Assembly: GCA_004005435.1 (NCBI GenBank)
Contig: RZWH01000001.1
Span: 926,894 to 990,893, forward strand
Length of the DNA stretch: 64,000 nucleotides
Reading direction: 5' to 3'
DNA from: Rhodobacteraceae bacterium CCMM004
GTDB lineage: Bacteria; Pseudomonadota; Alphaproteobacteria; Rhodobacterales; Rhodobacteraceae
Part shown: piece by piece, positions 44,548 through 52,577 of the stretch
Layout of the letters: every line of letters begins with the position of its first letter
Position numbering within the stretch: the first letter of the stretch is position 1
Translations under genes and position numbers: made by a program
Notes under the pieces: generated by a model
Told to the model about the DNA's origin: nothing
What the model saw: only the letters and a program-made list of their open reading frames with translations
The model's database searches: none

Positions 44548-45234
44548 TCATCGGGCCCCCGCGCGCTCCACCAACTCCAGGACGACCGGTCCCAGAGCCT
44601 CCACGATCAGCGCCACACCGTCGGCGTTGGGGTGGATGCCGTCGGGCTGCATGTAGGCGGCCACGGCGGCGCTGCGGTTCTCCAGCGCCTCGAGCCCGGC
44701 CAGGAAGCTTTCGGCGTGGAGCGCGCCGTACTGCGTGGCCAGCTCGGGATACATCGCGTCGAACGACGCCTTGTAGTCGGGGCCGTAGTTCCCCGGTGCC
44801 TGCATCCCCACCAGGAGCACGGGCACCTTTGCCGCGTCGGCGTGCGAGAGAATGCCGTCGAGATTGGCGCGGCTCGCCGCCGGGTCGATCCCGCGCAACA
44901 GGTCGTTGCCGCCCAGCGCCACGATCAGGGCATCGACGTCGGGGGTCAGGGTCCAGTCGATGCGGCTGAGCCCACCGGCAGTGGTGTCGCCCGACACTCC
45001 GGCGTTGGTGACGTCCACATCCGCGCCCTGCCCCTCCAGCCACGCTTCGAGCTGCGGCACGAACCCGTCCTCGACCGCCAGCCCGTAGCCCTGGGTCAGA
45101 CTGTCGCCCAGCGCCGCGACGGTCACGGTTTCGGCACCGGCGGCCGCTGGGACGGCCAAGGCGAGCGCCGCGAGGTTGCACCGCGCGGCCTGCGCGCCAT
45201 ATGCCCCCAGACGCCGCAAGACGGAGACGACCAT
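44548..45234 (-). CDS. GDSL/SGNH-type arylesterase (TesA-like)
   Basis: About 228 residues. Signal peptide-like N-terminus ending ALAVPAAAGAETV, then the SGNH blocks: VAALGDSLTQGYGL (nucleophile Ser), SGDTTAGGL (Gly), VALGGNDLLRG (Asn) and PDGIHPNADG (Asp-His). It is a periplasmic lysophospholipase/thioesterase-type hydrolase. The start at 45234 shares CATG with the opposite ABC gene start, leaving no intergenic space; a start further in cannot be excluded. Confidence 0.9.
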   Translation of the reverse strand: MVVSVLRRLGAYGAQAARCNLAALALAVPAAAGAETVTVAALGDSLTQGYGLAVEDGFVPQLEAWLEGQGADVDVTNAGVSGDTTAGGLSRIDWTLTPDVDALIVALGGNDLLRGIDPAASRANLDGILSHADAAKVPVLLVGMQAPGNYGPDYKASFDAMYPELATQYGALHAESFLAGLEALENRSAAVAAYMQPDGIHPNADGVALIVEALGPVVLELVERAGAR

Positions 45235-45928
45235 GGCCGACCCGGTTCTCAGCCTCGACGACGCGCGCCTGACGCTCGACGGCAACGCCGGGCCGGTGGA
45301 GATCCTGCGCGGCATCACGCTGGACGTGGGCCGGGGCGAGACGGTGGGGCTGGTCGGGCCGTCGGGATCGGGCAAATCGTCGCTCCTCATGCTGATGGGC
45401 GGGCTGGAGCGCGCCACCGGCGGCACGGTCACGGCATTGGGCCGGGACCTGACGGCGATGGGCGAAGATGCGCTGGCCCGCTTTCGCCGCAATCATATGG
45501 GGGTGGTGTTCCAGTCCTTCCACTTGATTCCGACGATGACGGCGCTCGAGAACGTGGCGACGCCGCTGGAACTGGCCGGGGCGGACGACGCCTTCGACCG
45601 GGCGCGGGCGGAGTTGGAGGCGGTGGGACTCGGGCCGCGCACCGGCCACTATCCCGCGCAGCTCTCGGGCGGCGAGCAGCAGCGTGTGGCGCTGGCCCGG
45701 GCGGCGGCGCCCCGGCCCGAGATCCTGCTGGCCGACGAACCCACGGGCAACCTCGACGGCCCCACGGGCGAGACGATCATGGATCTGCTGTTTGGGCTGA
45801 ATGCGCGGCACGGGGCGACGCTGATCCTGGTGACGCATGCGCCGGACCTGGCCGCGCGGTGCAGCCGAACGGTGCGGCTGGAGGACGGGCGCATCGCCGG
45901 CGGCGACGTGGCTCGGGCGGCGGAATGA
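45233..45928 (+). CDS. ABC exporter ATP-binding protein (LolD/YbbA-like)
   Basis: 231 residues from MADPVLSLDD, with GGAG upstream. Walker A GPSGSGKSS, Q loop FQSFHLIPTMTALENVATPL, signature LSGGEQQRVALARA, Walker B ILLADEPTGNLD and the H loop VTHAPDLA are complete. The FHLIPTMTALENV type of sequence is that of MacB/LolD/YbbA ATPases paired with FtsX-like permeases. Together with the esterase and permease it matches the ybbA-ybbP-tesA group. Confidence 0.95.
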   Translation: MADPVLSLDDARLTLDGNAGPVEILRGITLDVGRGETVGLVGPSGSGKSSLLMLMGGLERATGGTVTALGRDLTAMGEDALARFRRNHMGVVFQSFHLIPTMTALENVATPLELAGADDAFDRARAELEAVGLGPRTGHYPAQLSGGEQQRVALARAAAPRPEILLADEPTGNLDGPTGETIMDLLFGLNARHGATLILVTHAPDLAARCSRTVRLEDGRIAGGDVARAAE

Positions 45929-46011
45929 TCCGGCGGCCTGGCAGAACTGGCGGAACGACGCTCGTGCTGCGCACGTCGCCCCGCCCGCCGTCCCGAAAGG
46001 TCGGATCGTGA
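45925..46011 (+). CDS. Possible 28-codon linking ORF between ATPase and permease
   Basis: MIRRPGRTGGTTLVLRTSPR then PPSRKVGS. Its ATG overlaps the ATPase stop (ATGA) and its TGA overlaps the permease GTG (GTGA), so it could carry ribosomes from one gene to the next. The sequence has no family resemblance and may be fortuitous. Confidence 0.3.
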   Translation: MIRRPGRTGGTTLVLRTSPRPPSRKVGS

Positions 46012-48521
46012 GCCCCGCCATCCGCATCGCCACCCGCGAGCTCCGCGGTGGGCTCAAGGGCTTTGGCGTCTTCCTCGCCTGCCTCGCTCTGGGGATCGCC
46101 GCCATCGCCGCGGTGGGCAGCGTCCGCGAGGGCATCGAGGCCGGGTTGGAGCGCGAGGGCGCGACCATTCTCGGCGGAGATGCCAGCGTCGAGCTGACCT
46201 ATCGCTTTGCCACGCCCGAGGAGCGGGCGGCGTTCGAGGCGCTGGGCACCGTGTCCGAGATCGTCGACTTCCGCTCCATGGCCGTGGTGCCGCGGGGCGA
46301 CGACGCCGACCGCGCCCTGACCCAGGTGAAAGGCGTCGACGCGGCCTACCCACTCTATGGCACGGTCACGCTGGACCCGTCGGTGCCGCTGGCCGACGCG
46401 CTAGAGGGGGGAGACCTGCCCGGAGCGGTTATGGACCGGGTCCTGATCGACCGGCTCGACCTGTCGATCGGTGACACGTTTCGCCTGGGGGTCCAGGACT
46501 TTCGCCTCACCGCGGTGCTGAGTCGCGAGCCGGACGACGCCGGGGGCGGTTTCGGCCTCGGACCGCGGACACTGGTAAAGACCGCGGCGCTCGCCGACAG
46601 CCAACTCCTCCAGCCCGGCACGCTCTACGAGACCGAGTATCGCGTCCGACTGCCCGAGGGGTCCGACCTCGACGCCGCCCGCGCCGCGGTGGAAGAGGCG
46701 GTCCAGGGCGCCCGCTGGCGCGACCGCCGCAACGGCGCGCCCGGTGTGGCCGAATTCGTGGACCGGCTGGCGGCGTTCCTGGTCCTTGTCGGCCTCGCCG
46801 GCCTCGCGGTGGGCGGCGTCGGCGTGGCGGCGGCCGTGCGGGCGCATCTGGAAGAAAAGACCGCGACCATCGCGACGCTCAAGACCTTGGGCGCCGAGAG
46901 CCGCACGATCTTCGCCGTCTACGCGCTTCAGATCGGGGCGCTGACCTGTCTTGGGATCGTCCTGGGCCTGGCGCTGGGCGCGGCGATCCCTCTGGCCCTG
47001 GCACCGACCATCGAGGCGCGGCTGCCGGTCCCCGCCGCGCTCGCCGTCTATCCCGGCCCCCTGGCCGAGGCCGCGCTCTATGGCGCTCTGGCCGCCGCCC
47101 TTTTCACCCTCTGGCCGCTGGCCCGCAGCCGCGACATCCGCGCCGCGGCGTTGTTCCGCGACGTGGGCCAGCGGCGGGGATGGCCGGCGCCGCCGTTCCT
47201 GGCGGCGATGGCGGGGATCCTCGCCCTGCTCGTGGGTCTGGCCGCATGGCTCTCGGGCCTGGCGACGCTGACGCTCTACACCGCCGCCGGCCTCGCCGTG
47301 GCCTTCGTCGCGCTGGTGGCGGTGGCCTGGGCGGCCCGCCGTGCCGCCCGTGCGCTCGGCCGCTGGCGCGCGCTGAGGGGTTTCAGCGCGGTGCGGCTGG
47401 CGCTGGGCTCGGTCGGCGGACCGGGGGCCGAGGCGCCGTCGGTGGTGCTGAGCCTCGGGCTGGGCCTCACCGTCCTGGCCGCTGTGGGACAGATCGACGC
47501 CAACCTGCGCGGCGCCATCGCCCGCGACCTGCCGGACGTCGCCCCCTCCTACTTCATGGTCGACATCCAGCCCGCACAGCTCGACGGCTTCCGCACCCGG
47601 CTCGACAGCGATCCCGGTGTCAGCAAGGTGCAGACCGCCCCGATGCTGCGCGGCATCGTGACCGAAATCAACGGCCGGCCCGCGCGCGAGGTGGCCGGCG
47701 ATCACTGGGTGCTCCAGGGCGACCGGGGCGTGACCTACTCCCGCCGCCCGCCGCCCGAGACCACGGTCACGGCCGGGGCCTGGTGGCCCGCCGACTACGA
47801 CGGCCCGCCGCAGATCAGCTTTGCCGCCGAGGAGGCGGCCGAAATGGGCCTCGCCCTCGGCGACCGTCTGACCGTCAACATCCTCGGCCGCGACATCGAG
47901 GGCGAGATCACCTCGTTCCGCGAGGTCGATTTCTCCACCGCCGGGATCGGCTTCATCATGGCGATGAGCCCGTCGGCGTTGCAGGCGGCCCCTCACACCC
48001 ACATCGCCACGATCTATGCCGAGGAGGCGGCCGAGGCGGCGATCCTGCGCGACCTGGCCTCGGCCTATCCCAACATCACCGCAATCCGGGTGCGCGACGC
48101 CATCGACCGGGTGGGCGAGGTGCTGGCCGGGATCGCAGCGGCGATCACCTATGGCGCGCTGGCGACGCTGGTAACGGGGGCGGTGGTGTTGATCGGCACC
48201 GCCGCGGCCGGGGTCCGCGCGCGCACCTACGAAGCGGCGGTGCTCAAGACGGTGGGAGCGACGCGGGGGACGATCCTGGCCAGCTTCGCCCTGCGGTCGG
48301 CCTTCCTGGGGGCGGCCGCGGGGCTGGTGGCCATCGCCGCAGGGGGCGCCGCGGGCTGGGGCGTGAGCCGGTTCGTGATGGACACCGACTTTGCCTTCGA
48401 GCCGGTGTCGGCCCTGGCCATCGTCGCGGGCGGGATCGCGGCCACCACCCTGGCCGGCCTGGCGTTTGCCTGGGGCCCGCTCGCCGCCCGCCCCGCGCGG
48501 GTTCTGCGGGCCCGCGAGTGA
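46008..48521 (+). CDS. FtsX-like ABC permease (YbbP-type)
   Basis: 837 residues from a GTG with GAAAGG upstream. N-terminal helix (LKGFGVFLACLALGIAAIAA), a MacB-PCD-like periplasmic domain (EREGATILGGDASVELTYRF), a first FtsX block (LVLVGLAGLAVGGVGVAAAV ... TATIATLKTLGAESRTIFAV), a second periplasmic domain and a second FtsX block (ARTYEAAVLKTVGATRGTIL). This duplicated arrangement is the YbbP class that pairs with YbbA. Likely acts in lipid or lipoprotein handling at the inner membrane. Confidence 0.93.
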   Translation: MSPAIRIATRELRGGLKGFGVFLACLALGIAAIAAVGSVREGIEAGLEREGATILGGDASVELTYRFATPEERAAFEALGTVSEIVDFRSMAVVPRGDDADRALTQVKGVDAAYPLYGTVTLDPSVPLADALEGGDLPGAVMDRVLIDRLDLSIGDTFRLGVQDFRLTAVLSREPDDAGGGFGLGPRTLVKTAALADSQLLQPGTLYETEYRVRLPEGSDLDAARAAVEEAVQGARWRDRRNGAPGVAEFVDRLAAFLVLVGLAGLAVGGVGVAAAVRAHLEEKTATIATLKTLGAESRTIFAVYALQIGALTCLGIVLGLALGAAIPLALAPTIEARLPVPAALAVYPGPLAEAALYGALAAALFTLWPLARSRDIRAAALFRDVGQRRGWPAPPFLAAMAGILALLVGLAAWLSGLATLTLYTAAGLAVAFVALVAVAWAARRAARALGRWRALRGFSAVRLALGSVGGPGAEAPSVVLSLGLGLTVLAAVGQIDANLRGAIARDLPDVAPSYFMVDIQPAQLDGFRTRLDSDPGVSKVQTAPMLRGIVTEINGRPAREVAGDHWVLQGDRGVTYSRRPPPETTVTAGAWWPADYDGPPQISFAAEEAAEMGLALGDRLTVNILGRDIEGEITSFREVDFSTAGIGFIMAMSPSALQAAPHTHIATIYAEEAAEAAILRDLASAYPNITAIRVRDAIDRVGEVLAGIAAAITYGALATLVTGAVVLIGTAAAGVRARTYEAAVLKTVGATRGTILASFALRSAFLGAAAGLVAIAAGGAAGWGVSRFVMDTDFAFEPVSALAIVAGGIAATTLAGLAFAWGPLAARPARVLRARE

Positions 48522-48588
48522 GCGTCCGCGGGGGCGGCGATTTGCGCTTGACGCGCTGCGGCGCCTCGCCTATCCCGCAGGCCGGTTT

Positions 48589-48665
48589 GGCGGAGTAGCT
48601 CAGCTGGTTAGAGCAGCGGAATCATAATCCGCGTGTCGGGGGTTCAAGTCCCTCCTCCGCTACCA
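48589..48665 (+). tRNA. tRNA-Met (CAT)
   Basis: Cloverleaf: acceptor GGCGGAG/CTCCGCT (with one G-U pair), D arm GCTC-AGCTGGTTA-GAGC, anticodon stem GCGGA/TCCGC with loop ATCATAA (anticodon CAT), T arm GGGGG-TTCAAGT-CCCTC, encoded CCA. The loop and non-initiator acceptor suit elongator Met. IS remnants begin directly after it, so it is a likely boundary of the accessory island. Confidence 0.95.
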
Positions 48666-48672
48666 CAAATTT

Positions 48673-49051
48673 TTACCTCAGATCAGCAACATGCTGTTTT
48701 CGGATCACGGGCGTTCGGCACGTCCGGGGCTTCTGGCCATCGCATGCTGAGGTGCCCTTAGTTTCCCAGACACCTGCCTGGTTCGGTTTCTGTTGCCTGA
48801 TCTCGAAATCAACGGGCGACAGCATGCCGTTGTTCGTGTGCTTGCGCTTCGGGTTGTAGAACAGCTCGATGTGTTCGAACAGATCCTGCCTCGCGGCCTC
48901 GCGGGTTGGGTAGGTCCGACGCCCGATCCGCTCACGCTTCAGCAACCGGAAGAAGCGTTCTCCCACTGCGTTGTCGTGGCAGTTGGCGCTTCTACTCATG
49001 CTGGGGTCCAGGTTCTGCTGGTGCAGAAGCGTCTGCCACTCCCGACTGGTG
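48673..49051 (-). pseudogene. IS3-family transposase, C-terminal remnant
   Basis: On the minus strand: FTSREWQTLLHQQNLDPSMS, NCHDNAVGERFFRLLKRERI, FEHIELFYNPKRKHTNNGML then SPVDFE. This is the last third of an IS3-group OrfB integrase domain, including the catalytic Glu region. The N-terminal part is missing, replaced at about 49050 by an IS5-type sequence in the opposite direction. Confidence 0.85.
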
Positions 49052-49055
49052 AACT

Positions 49056-49444
49056 GGGAAGGCGGCATGAACACCAAGCTGCACGCCATCTGCGACAGCC
49101 AGGGCCGACCTCTCGACCTGTTCATAACCGCCGGGCAGGTCAGCGACGACATCGGCGCGCGGGCGTTTCCGAGCAGCCCGCCGGGTGTCGATTGGCGGCT
49201 CGGCGACCGCGGCTATCACGCCGACGGGTTCAGAGACGCATTGAAAGACAATCCGATACGCGCCTGTATCCCCGGCCGGAAACAACGCGAGCAAACTGTG
49301 AGGTCCGACAAACGGTGCAACCGGATCGAGATCGTGTCCGGCAGGCTCAGGGATTGGCGGCGTGTGGCGACCCGATACGACAGATGCCCAAAGGTCTTCC
49401 TCTCAGCCATCGCCGTCGCAGCACTCGTCATCTATCGGCTATGA
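49056..49444 (+). pseudogene. IS5-family transposase, C-terminal remnant (left edge)
   Basis: GGMNTKLHAICDSQGRPLDL, FITAGQVSDDIGARAF, LGDRGYHADGFRDAL and RCNRIEIVSGRLRDWRRVAT then RYDRCPKVFLSAIAVAALVI form the C-terminal half of an IS5-type DDE transposase. The first catalytic Asp and the N-terminal half are lacking. A related fragment lies at 63237-63407 in the same orientation. Confidence 0.85.
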
Positions 49445-49859
49445 GCCCTGACCCTAATGGACCGATAGCCTTTCATCTCTTCCTGTAGCTTCTCGCAGTG
49501 CAGGCTTTTCCGTTCCCGGAGCGCTCTCTCGTCAGGTGCCGCCCGGATCACCGTCGACTTCCAGCCAGCGCCGATGTCGACATCGCCGGATTTCAAACTG
49601 AGACACGACCCAGAGTTCCCGTCACCGTTCTGCCGCAGAAAACCGGGCGGCGGGTAACAGGGATCATGATCGGCTGGACCCTCAAGGACGTCGAGGCGCA
49701 GAAGGCGGTCTATGCCGAGCCGCAGCGGCCCCGGGTGGGCAGCTCGGCACGCATCAGCGGAACGGTGGAGGACGTGTTTCCTCCTCCACGACCCGACTGA
49801 CAGCATTCTCCGTGCGCAGTCTGGCATGCCAGATCGCCCGCATGCTGCCATGCCCTTTG
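49445..49859. other. IS-scar region without a recognisable gene
   Basis: About 415 nt between the IS5 remnant and the antitoxin gene. Short frames exist on both strands, none with a family I recognise. Likely debris of mobile elements. Confidence 0.5.
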
Positions 49860-50138
49860 TCAGCCGCTTACGGACCGGTGCAGGATCGATTTGATCAGCG
49901 TCTGGTAGGGAACACCCTCCAGCAGGGCCCGAGCCTTGAGACGGGCCAGATCCGTCGCGGCCAGGCGGATCGACACCTTGATGCTCGGCTCCGAGATGGT
50001 GTTGCGGGCGGCGGCGCGCAGCGCCTCCAGCCGTTCGTCCGACAATCCGCTGGGATCGTAGTCGTCGCCGTCGATGGCCTCCATCAGCGCGCTTTCCTCG
50101 TCGTCGATTGGCTTGGGCGTCCGGGGGGAATGGGTCAT
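49860..50138 (-). CDS. BrnA/CopG-like ribbon-helix-helix antitoxin
   Basis: 92 residues. An acidic N-terminal part (DDEESALMEAIDGDDYDPSG) precedes a C-terminal ribbon-helix-helix (SIKVSIRLAATDLARLKARA then LLEGVPYQTLIKSILHRSVS), the reverse of toxin-neutralising and DNA-binding halves typical for this antitoxin class. It starts inside the toxin stop (ATGA), so the toxin gene comes first in the operon, as in brnTA. Confidence 0.83.
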   Translation of the reverse strand: MTHSPRTPKPIDDEESALMEAIDGDDYDPSGLSDERLEALRAAARNTISEPSIKVSIRLAATDLARLKARALLEGVPYQTLIKSILHRSVSG

Positions 50139-50416
50139 TGCGGGGGCTTTCCAAAACCGAGGACGGTGTGCTTGCGACTGGGGAAGACGGTCTTGAGGAA
50201 CAGGCTGCCGTCGGCCTCGGGGACGTAGGGCACGACGTAGGCGTAGCCCTCGATGGCCAGGACCAGCAGACGCTCGTGGTCCCTTGTGGGATGCGGCACG
50301 TCGTCGAGAACCCGCCCCTCCTCGATGGCGACGACGCAGTCTGCGAAGGTGACCCCACACCGGTCGTCGAGCGCGTGGAGCTTTTGCTCCTTCGCCGGAT
50401 CCCAGCGCAGTTTCAT
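50135..50416 (-). CDS. BrnT-like RelE-fold toxin
   Basis: 93 residues, MKLRWDPAKEQKLHALDDRC then GVTFADCVVAIEEGRVLDDV, and YAYVVPYVPEADGSLFLKTV then FPSRK. This matches the small toxin family related to BrnT (RelE-like mRNA interferase fold) that pairs with the downstream ribbon-helix-helix antitoxin. The catalytic mechanism is inferred from the family. An odd palindrome lies 20 nt before the start. Confidence 0.8.
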   Translation of the reverse strand: MKLRWDPAKEQKLHALDDRCGVTFADCVVAIEEGRVLDDVPHPTRDHERLLVLAIEGYAYVVPYVPEADGSLFLKTVFPSRKHTVLGFGKPPQ

Positions 50417-50435
50417 TCTGTTGTAGTGTGTGGAC

Positions 50436-50448
50436 AATGTCGGACATT
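50436..50448. promoter_or_regulatory. Palindrome in front of the toxin-antitoxin operon
   Basis: AATGTC-G-GACATT, a perfect inverted repeat around one base, 20 nt upstream of the toxin ATG (minus strand). Suits autoregulation by a ribbon-helix-helix antitoxin. Confidence 0.5.
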
Positions 50449-50478
50449 TCAAGGTGGCGACATCGTCTGTTCGGCATG

Positions 50479-50498
50479 GTCACATGCGCGCATGTGAC
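50479..50498. promoter_or_regulatory. 20-bp perfect palindrome upstream of parA
   Basis: GTCACATGCGCGCATGTGAC lies 97 nt before parA and between the divergent toxin and parA genes. It may be an operator for ParA or a partner, or a partition site. Function inferred only from symmetry and position. Confidence 0.5.
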
Positions 50499-50595
50499 AG
50501 ACGTGTTCCGCCGTCCTGGTCGGGCACCCATCTGTGGCGAACCCGGCGCAGACTTCTGCAAGCCAGCATAACGAGACACAGAACCGAGCAGATAC

Positions 50596-51237
50596 ATGGC
50601 CTGCATCATCGGAATGGTCTCGCAGAAGGGCGGGGCCGGCAAGTCCACGCTGGCGCGCCTCTTTGCCAGGGAACGGGCGCGCGACGGTTTCCACGTAAGG
50701 ATCGCCGACCTCGACACCCAGCAGACGACCTGCGCCGAGTGGGCGGCCGATCGCGCCGAGGCCGAGATCCAGGCCCAGGCCTTCGGCCGGCTCGTCACTG
50801 CCCTGCGCGAGGCGAACCGCTACGACGTCTACATCCTCGACGGCCGCCCGCAGTCCTCCGAGCAGACCGTCGAGATCGCCCGCGCCGCCGATCTGGTGGT
50901 GATCCCGACGGGCCAGACCACGGACGATCTGAAACCGGCGGTGAAGCTGGCCCACACCCTGACCGATGCGGGCACGCCGCCCGAGCGCCTGGCCTTCGCC
51001 CTGGTCAGGACCACCGGCAGCGCGGCCGAGAGGGAGGCCGTGCGCGCCGATCTCGGGGCGACCGACTATGCCGTCCTCGACGGCTTTCTGCCGGTCTCCG
51101 CGGCCTACGGGATCGCCCACGACCGCGGCAAGTCGGTGACCGAGACCACGCACCGCTCGCTCAATCTCAAGGCCGAGGCGCTGGCCATCGTCGACCGCCT
51201 GGGCGCGGTGCCGCGAAGGACAAGGGAGGCGGCCTGA
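50596..51237 (+). CDS. ParA-family partition ATPase (plasmid type)
   Basis: 213 residues. Deviant Walker A KGGAGKST (residues 11-18), IADLDTQQTTCAEW (second motif), YDVYILDGRPQSSEQTVEIA and DLVVIPTGQTTDDLKPAV. This is the short ParA of plasmids and islands without an N-terminal DNA-binding domain. It is followed directly by a small frameshifted partner gene, the position of a ParB-like adaptor. Suggests that the island derives from a plasmid or integrative element. Confidence 0.92.
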   Translation: MACIIGMVSQKGGAGKSTLARLFARERARDGFHVRIADLDTQQTTCAEWAADRAEAEIQAQAFGRLVTALREANRYDVYILDGRPQSSEQTVEIARAADLVVIPTGQTTDDLKPAVKLAHTLTDAGTPPERLAFALVRTTGSAAEREAVRADLGATDYAVLDGFLPVSAAYGIAHDRGKSVTETTHRSLNLKAEALAIVDRLGAVPRRTREAA

Positions 51238-51504
51238 TGGCGGACACGTCCGGACTGACCCGCCTGAACCCGCCGGCCGGCCTGCGCAAGGGTCAGCCCC
51301 CGAAGCGCGAGACCTCCGCCGAAAGCGTCGTCGCCGCCGACCCCAGAGCCGCCGAGGGCCGCAAGCAGCCGCTGCCGGTCAAGACCCCCCCCCGAGGTCC
51401 ATGCCGCCTTCTCCGCCCGCGCCGGCGAGGCGTTCGGTTTCACGCGCGGCGCCAAGACCAAGCTCTTTCTCGCCATGTGGGAAGCCGACATCGGCCCCAA
51501 GTAG
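51238..51504 (+). pseudogene. ParA-partner small protein, frameshifted at a C9 run
   Basis: Starts MADTSGLTRLNPPAGLRKGQ right after the parA stop. Up to LPVKTP the frame is sound; the continuation EVHAAFSARAGEAFGFTRGA then KTKLFLAMWEADIGPK, ending TAG at 51504, is in another frame. The switch falls in nine consecutive C (51385-51393); eight would give one frame of 88 codons. Either a real mutation, slippage-based variation, or a sequencing error. Confidence 0.75.
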
Positions 51505-51549
51505 TTTGGCCTGCATGCTGCCATGCAGGCCTGCGGAAGGGCCGACCTC

Positions 51550-52188
51550 TGGTCGATCCCCGCGGGTGCGGGGGAGCCAGCCGCCCATCATCCATGTCTC
51601 CACGGGCGTCAGGTCGATCCCCGCGGGTGCGGGGGAGCCTGTGACATGACCGCGCCCGCCACGTTCCATCCGGGTCGATCCCCGCGGGTGCGGGGGAGCC
51701 GGTCGCACCGGAGACTTCCGCGTCCCTGGCGAGGGTCGATCCCCGCGGGTGCGGGGGAGCCCGGCTCGGTCATGATCCCACCTTGCGGAACAAGGGTCGA
51801 TCCCCGCGGGTGCGGGGGAGCCCATCGGGAACCGGCCCCTGACCAGCTCCTGACGGGTCGATCCCCGCGGGTGCGGGGGAGCCGCCGGCATTTCGTGGGC
51901 CAAGATGCCCACGACGGGTCGATCCCCGCGGGTGCGGGGGAGCCCGCCAGCGATTCGTGGAGCCCACCCTGATCCAGGGTCGATCCCCGCGGGTGCGGGG
52001 GAGCCCTCGCGACCGTGATGCCGCGCACGCCCGCGGTGGGTCGATCCCCGCGGGTGCGGGGGAGCCTGTCCTTCGCCATCTTCCCGAACGCCGCGTCCGG
52101 GTCGATCCCCGCGGGTGCGGGGGAGCCGCCTTCGCGCCCGAGCGCGGGTTCCAGGCCTGGGGTCGATCCCCGCGGGTGCGGGGGAGCC
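51550..52188 (-). CRISPR. Type I-E CRISPR array, 11 repeats and 10 spacers
   Basis: Repeats of 29 nt recur every 61 nt without exception: 51550, 51611, 51672, 51733, 51794, 51855, 51916, 51977, 52038, 52099, 52160 (plus-strand left ends), giving ten 32-nt spacers. On the minus strand the repeat begins GGCTCCCCCGC and ends GGGGATCGACC(C), the I-E hairpin type. Repeats are identical except the last base (C in nine, T in the repeat at 51611, A in the repeat at 51550). Transcription is on the minus strand, in line with the cas operon; the leader lies at 52189-52252 and the newest spacer is 52128-52159. Confidence 0.98.
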
Positions 52189-52252
52189 TCTACGGCAAAA
52201 GGCGTTGATTCATATAGCAATGTCAAAGAGCAGAGTTGTGTGAGAACACCAG
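52189..52252 (-). promoter_or_regulatory. CRISPR leader
   Basis: An AT-richer segment between cas2 and the first repeat, unusual in this GC-rich sequence. On the minus strand it holds TTGACA (52226-52221), a possible -35 box of the array promoter, and TATATGAAT just after. It should also hold the integration signals for Cas1-Cas2. Confidence 0.7.
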
Positions 52253-52546
52253 CTATTTTCGTTTTACGAGCAGTATGCCATCCGCGTCCACGATCTCCTT
52301 TAGAGGTTCGCCTAGAATTTCCATACCCAGATCGCCGGTTGCCGACGTATCCCGCCATACCATGACGATGGCACCACGGCCCAGGTTTTCGTACCAATCG
52401 GACAGCACGGCCCAGACCCGCCGCCGCACCCCTGCCGACAGGTTCGGCGCGACGTAGGCGCCAGAGGCGACCTCGAGCATGATGGATGTGAGAAAGCCGC
52501 GATAACGGGGCTCCACATCCCGCGTGACAACCATCGTTATCGGCAT
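52253..52546 (-). CDS. cas2: CRISPR-associated protein Cas2 (type I-E)
   Basis: 97 residues. MVVTRDVEPRYRGFLTSIML then EVASGAYVAPNLSAGVRRRV and WAVLSDWYENLGRGAIVMVW follow the Cas2e/CasF pattern. It bridges two Cas1 dimers in the spacer-integration complex. Last gene of the cas operon, 31 nt after cas1 and 64 nt before the array. Confidence 0.95.
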   Translation of the reverse strand: MPITMVVTRDVEPRYRGFLTSIMLEVASGAYVAPNLSAGVRRRVWAVLSDWYENLGRGAIVMVWRDTSATGDLGMEILGEPLKEIVDADGILLVKRK

Positions 52547-52577
52547 ACCGCACCCTCCTCCGCCGCGGGGCGGCGCT

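Noticed and set aside
42950..46168. A 1072-codon open frame on the minus strand
   Set aside because: Only its C-terminal part (from 44356) is the FAD-linked oxidase. The rest runs antisense or out of frame through the esterase, ABC ATPase and permease genes and through the palindrome ladder.
51379..52553. Open frames rich in repeated PAGAGEP / PHPRGST peptides
   Set aside because: They are translations of the CRISPR repeats, not proteins with repeats.
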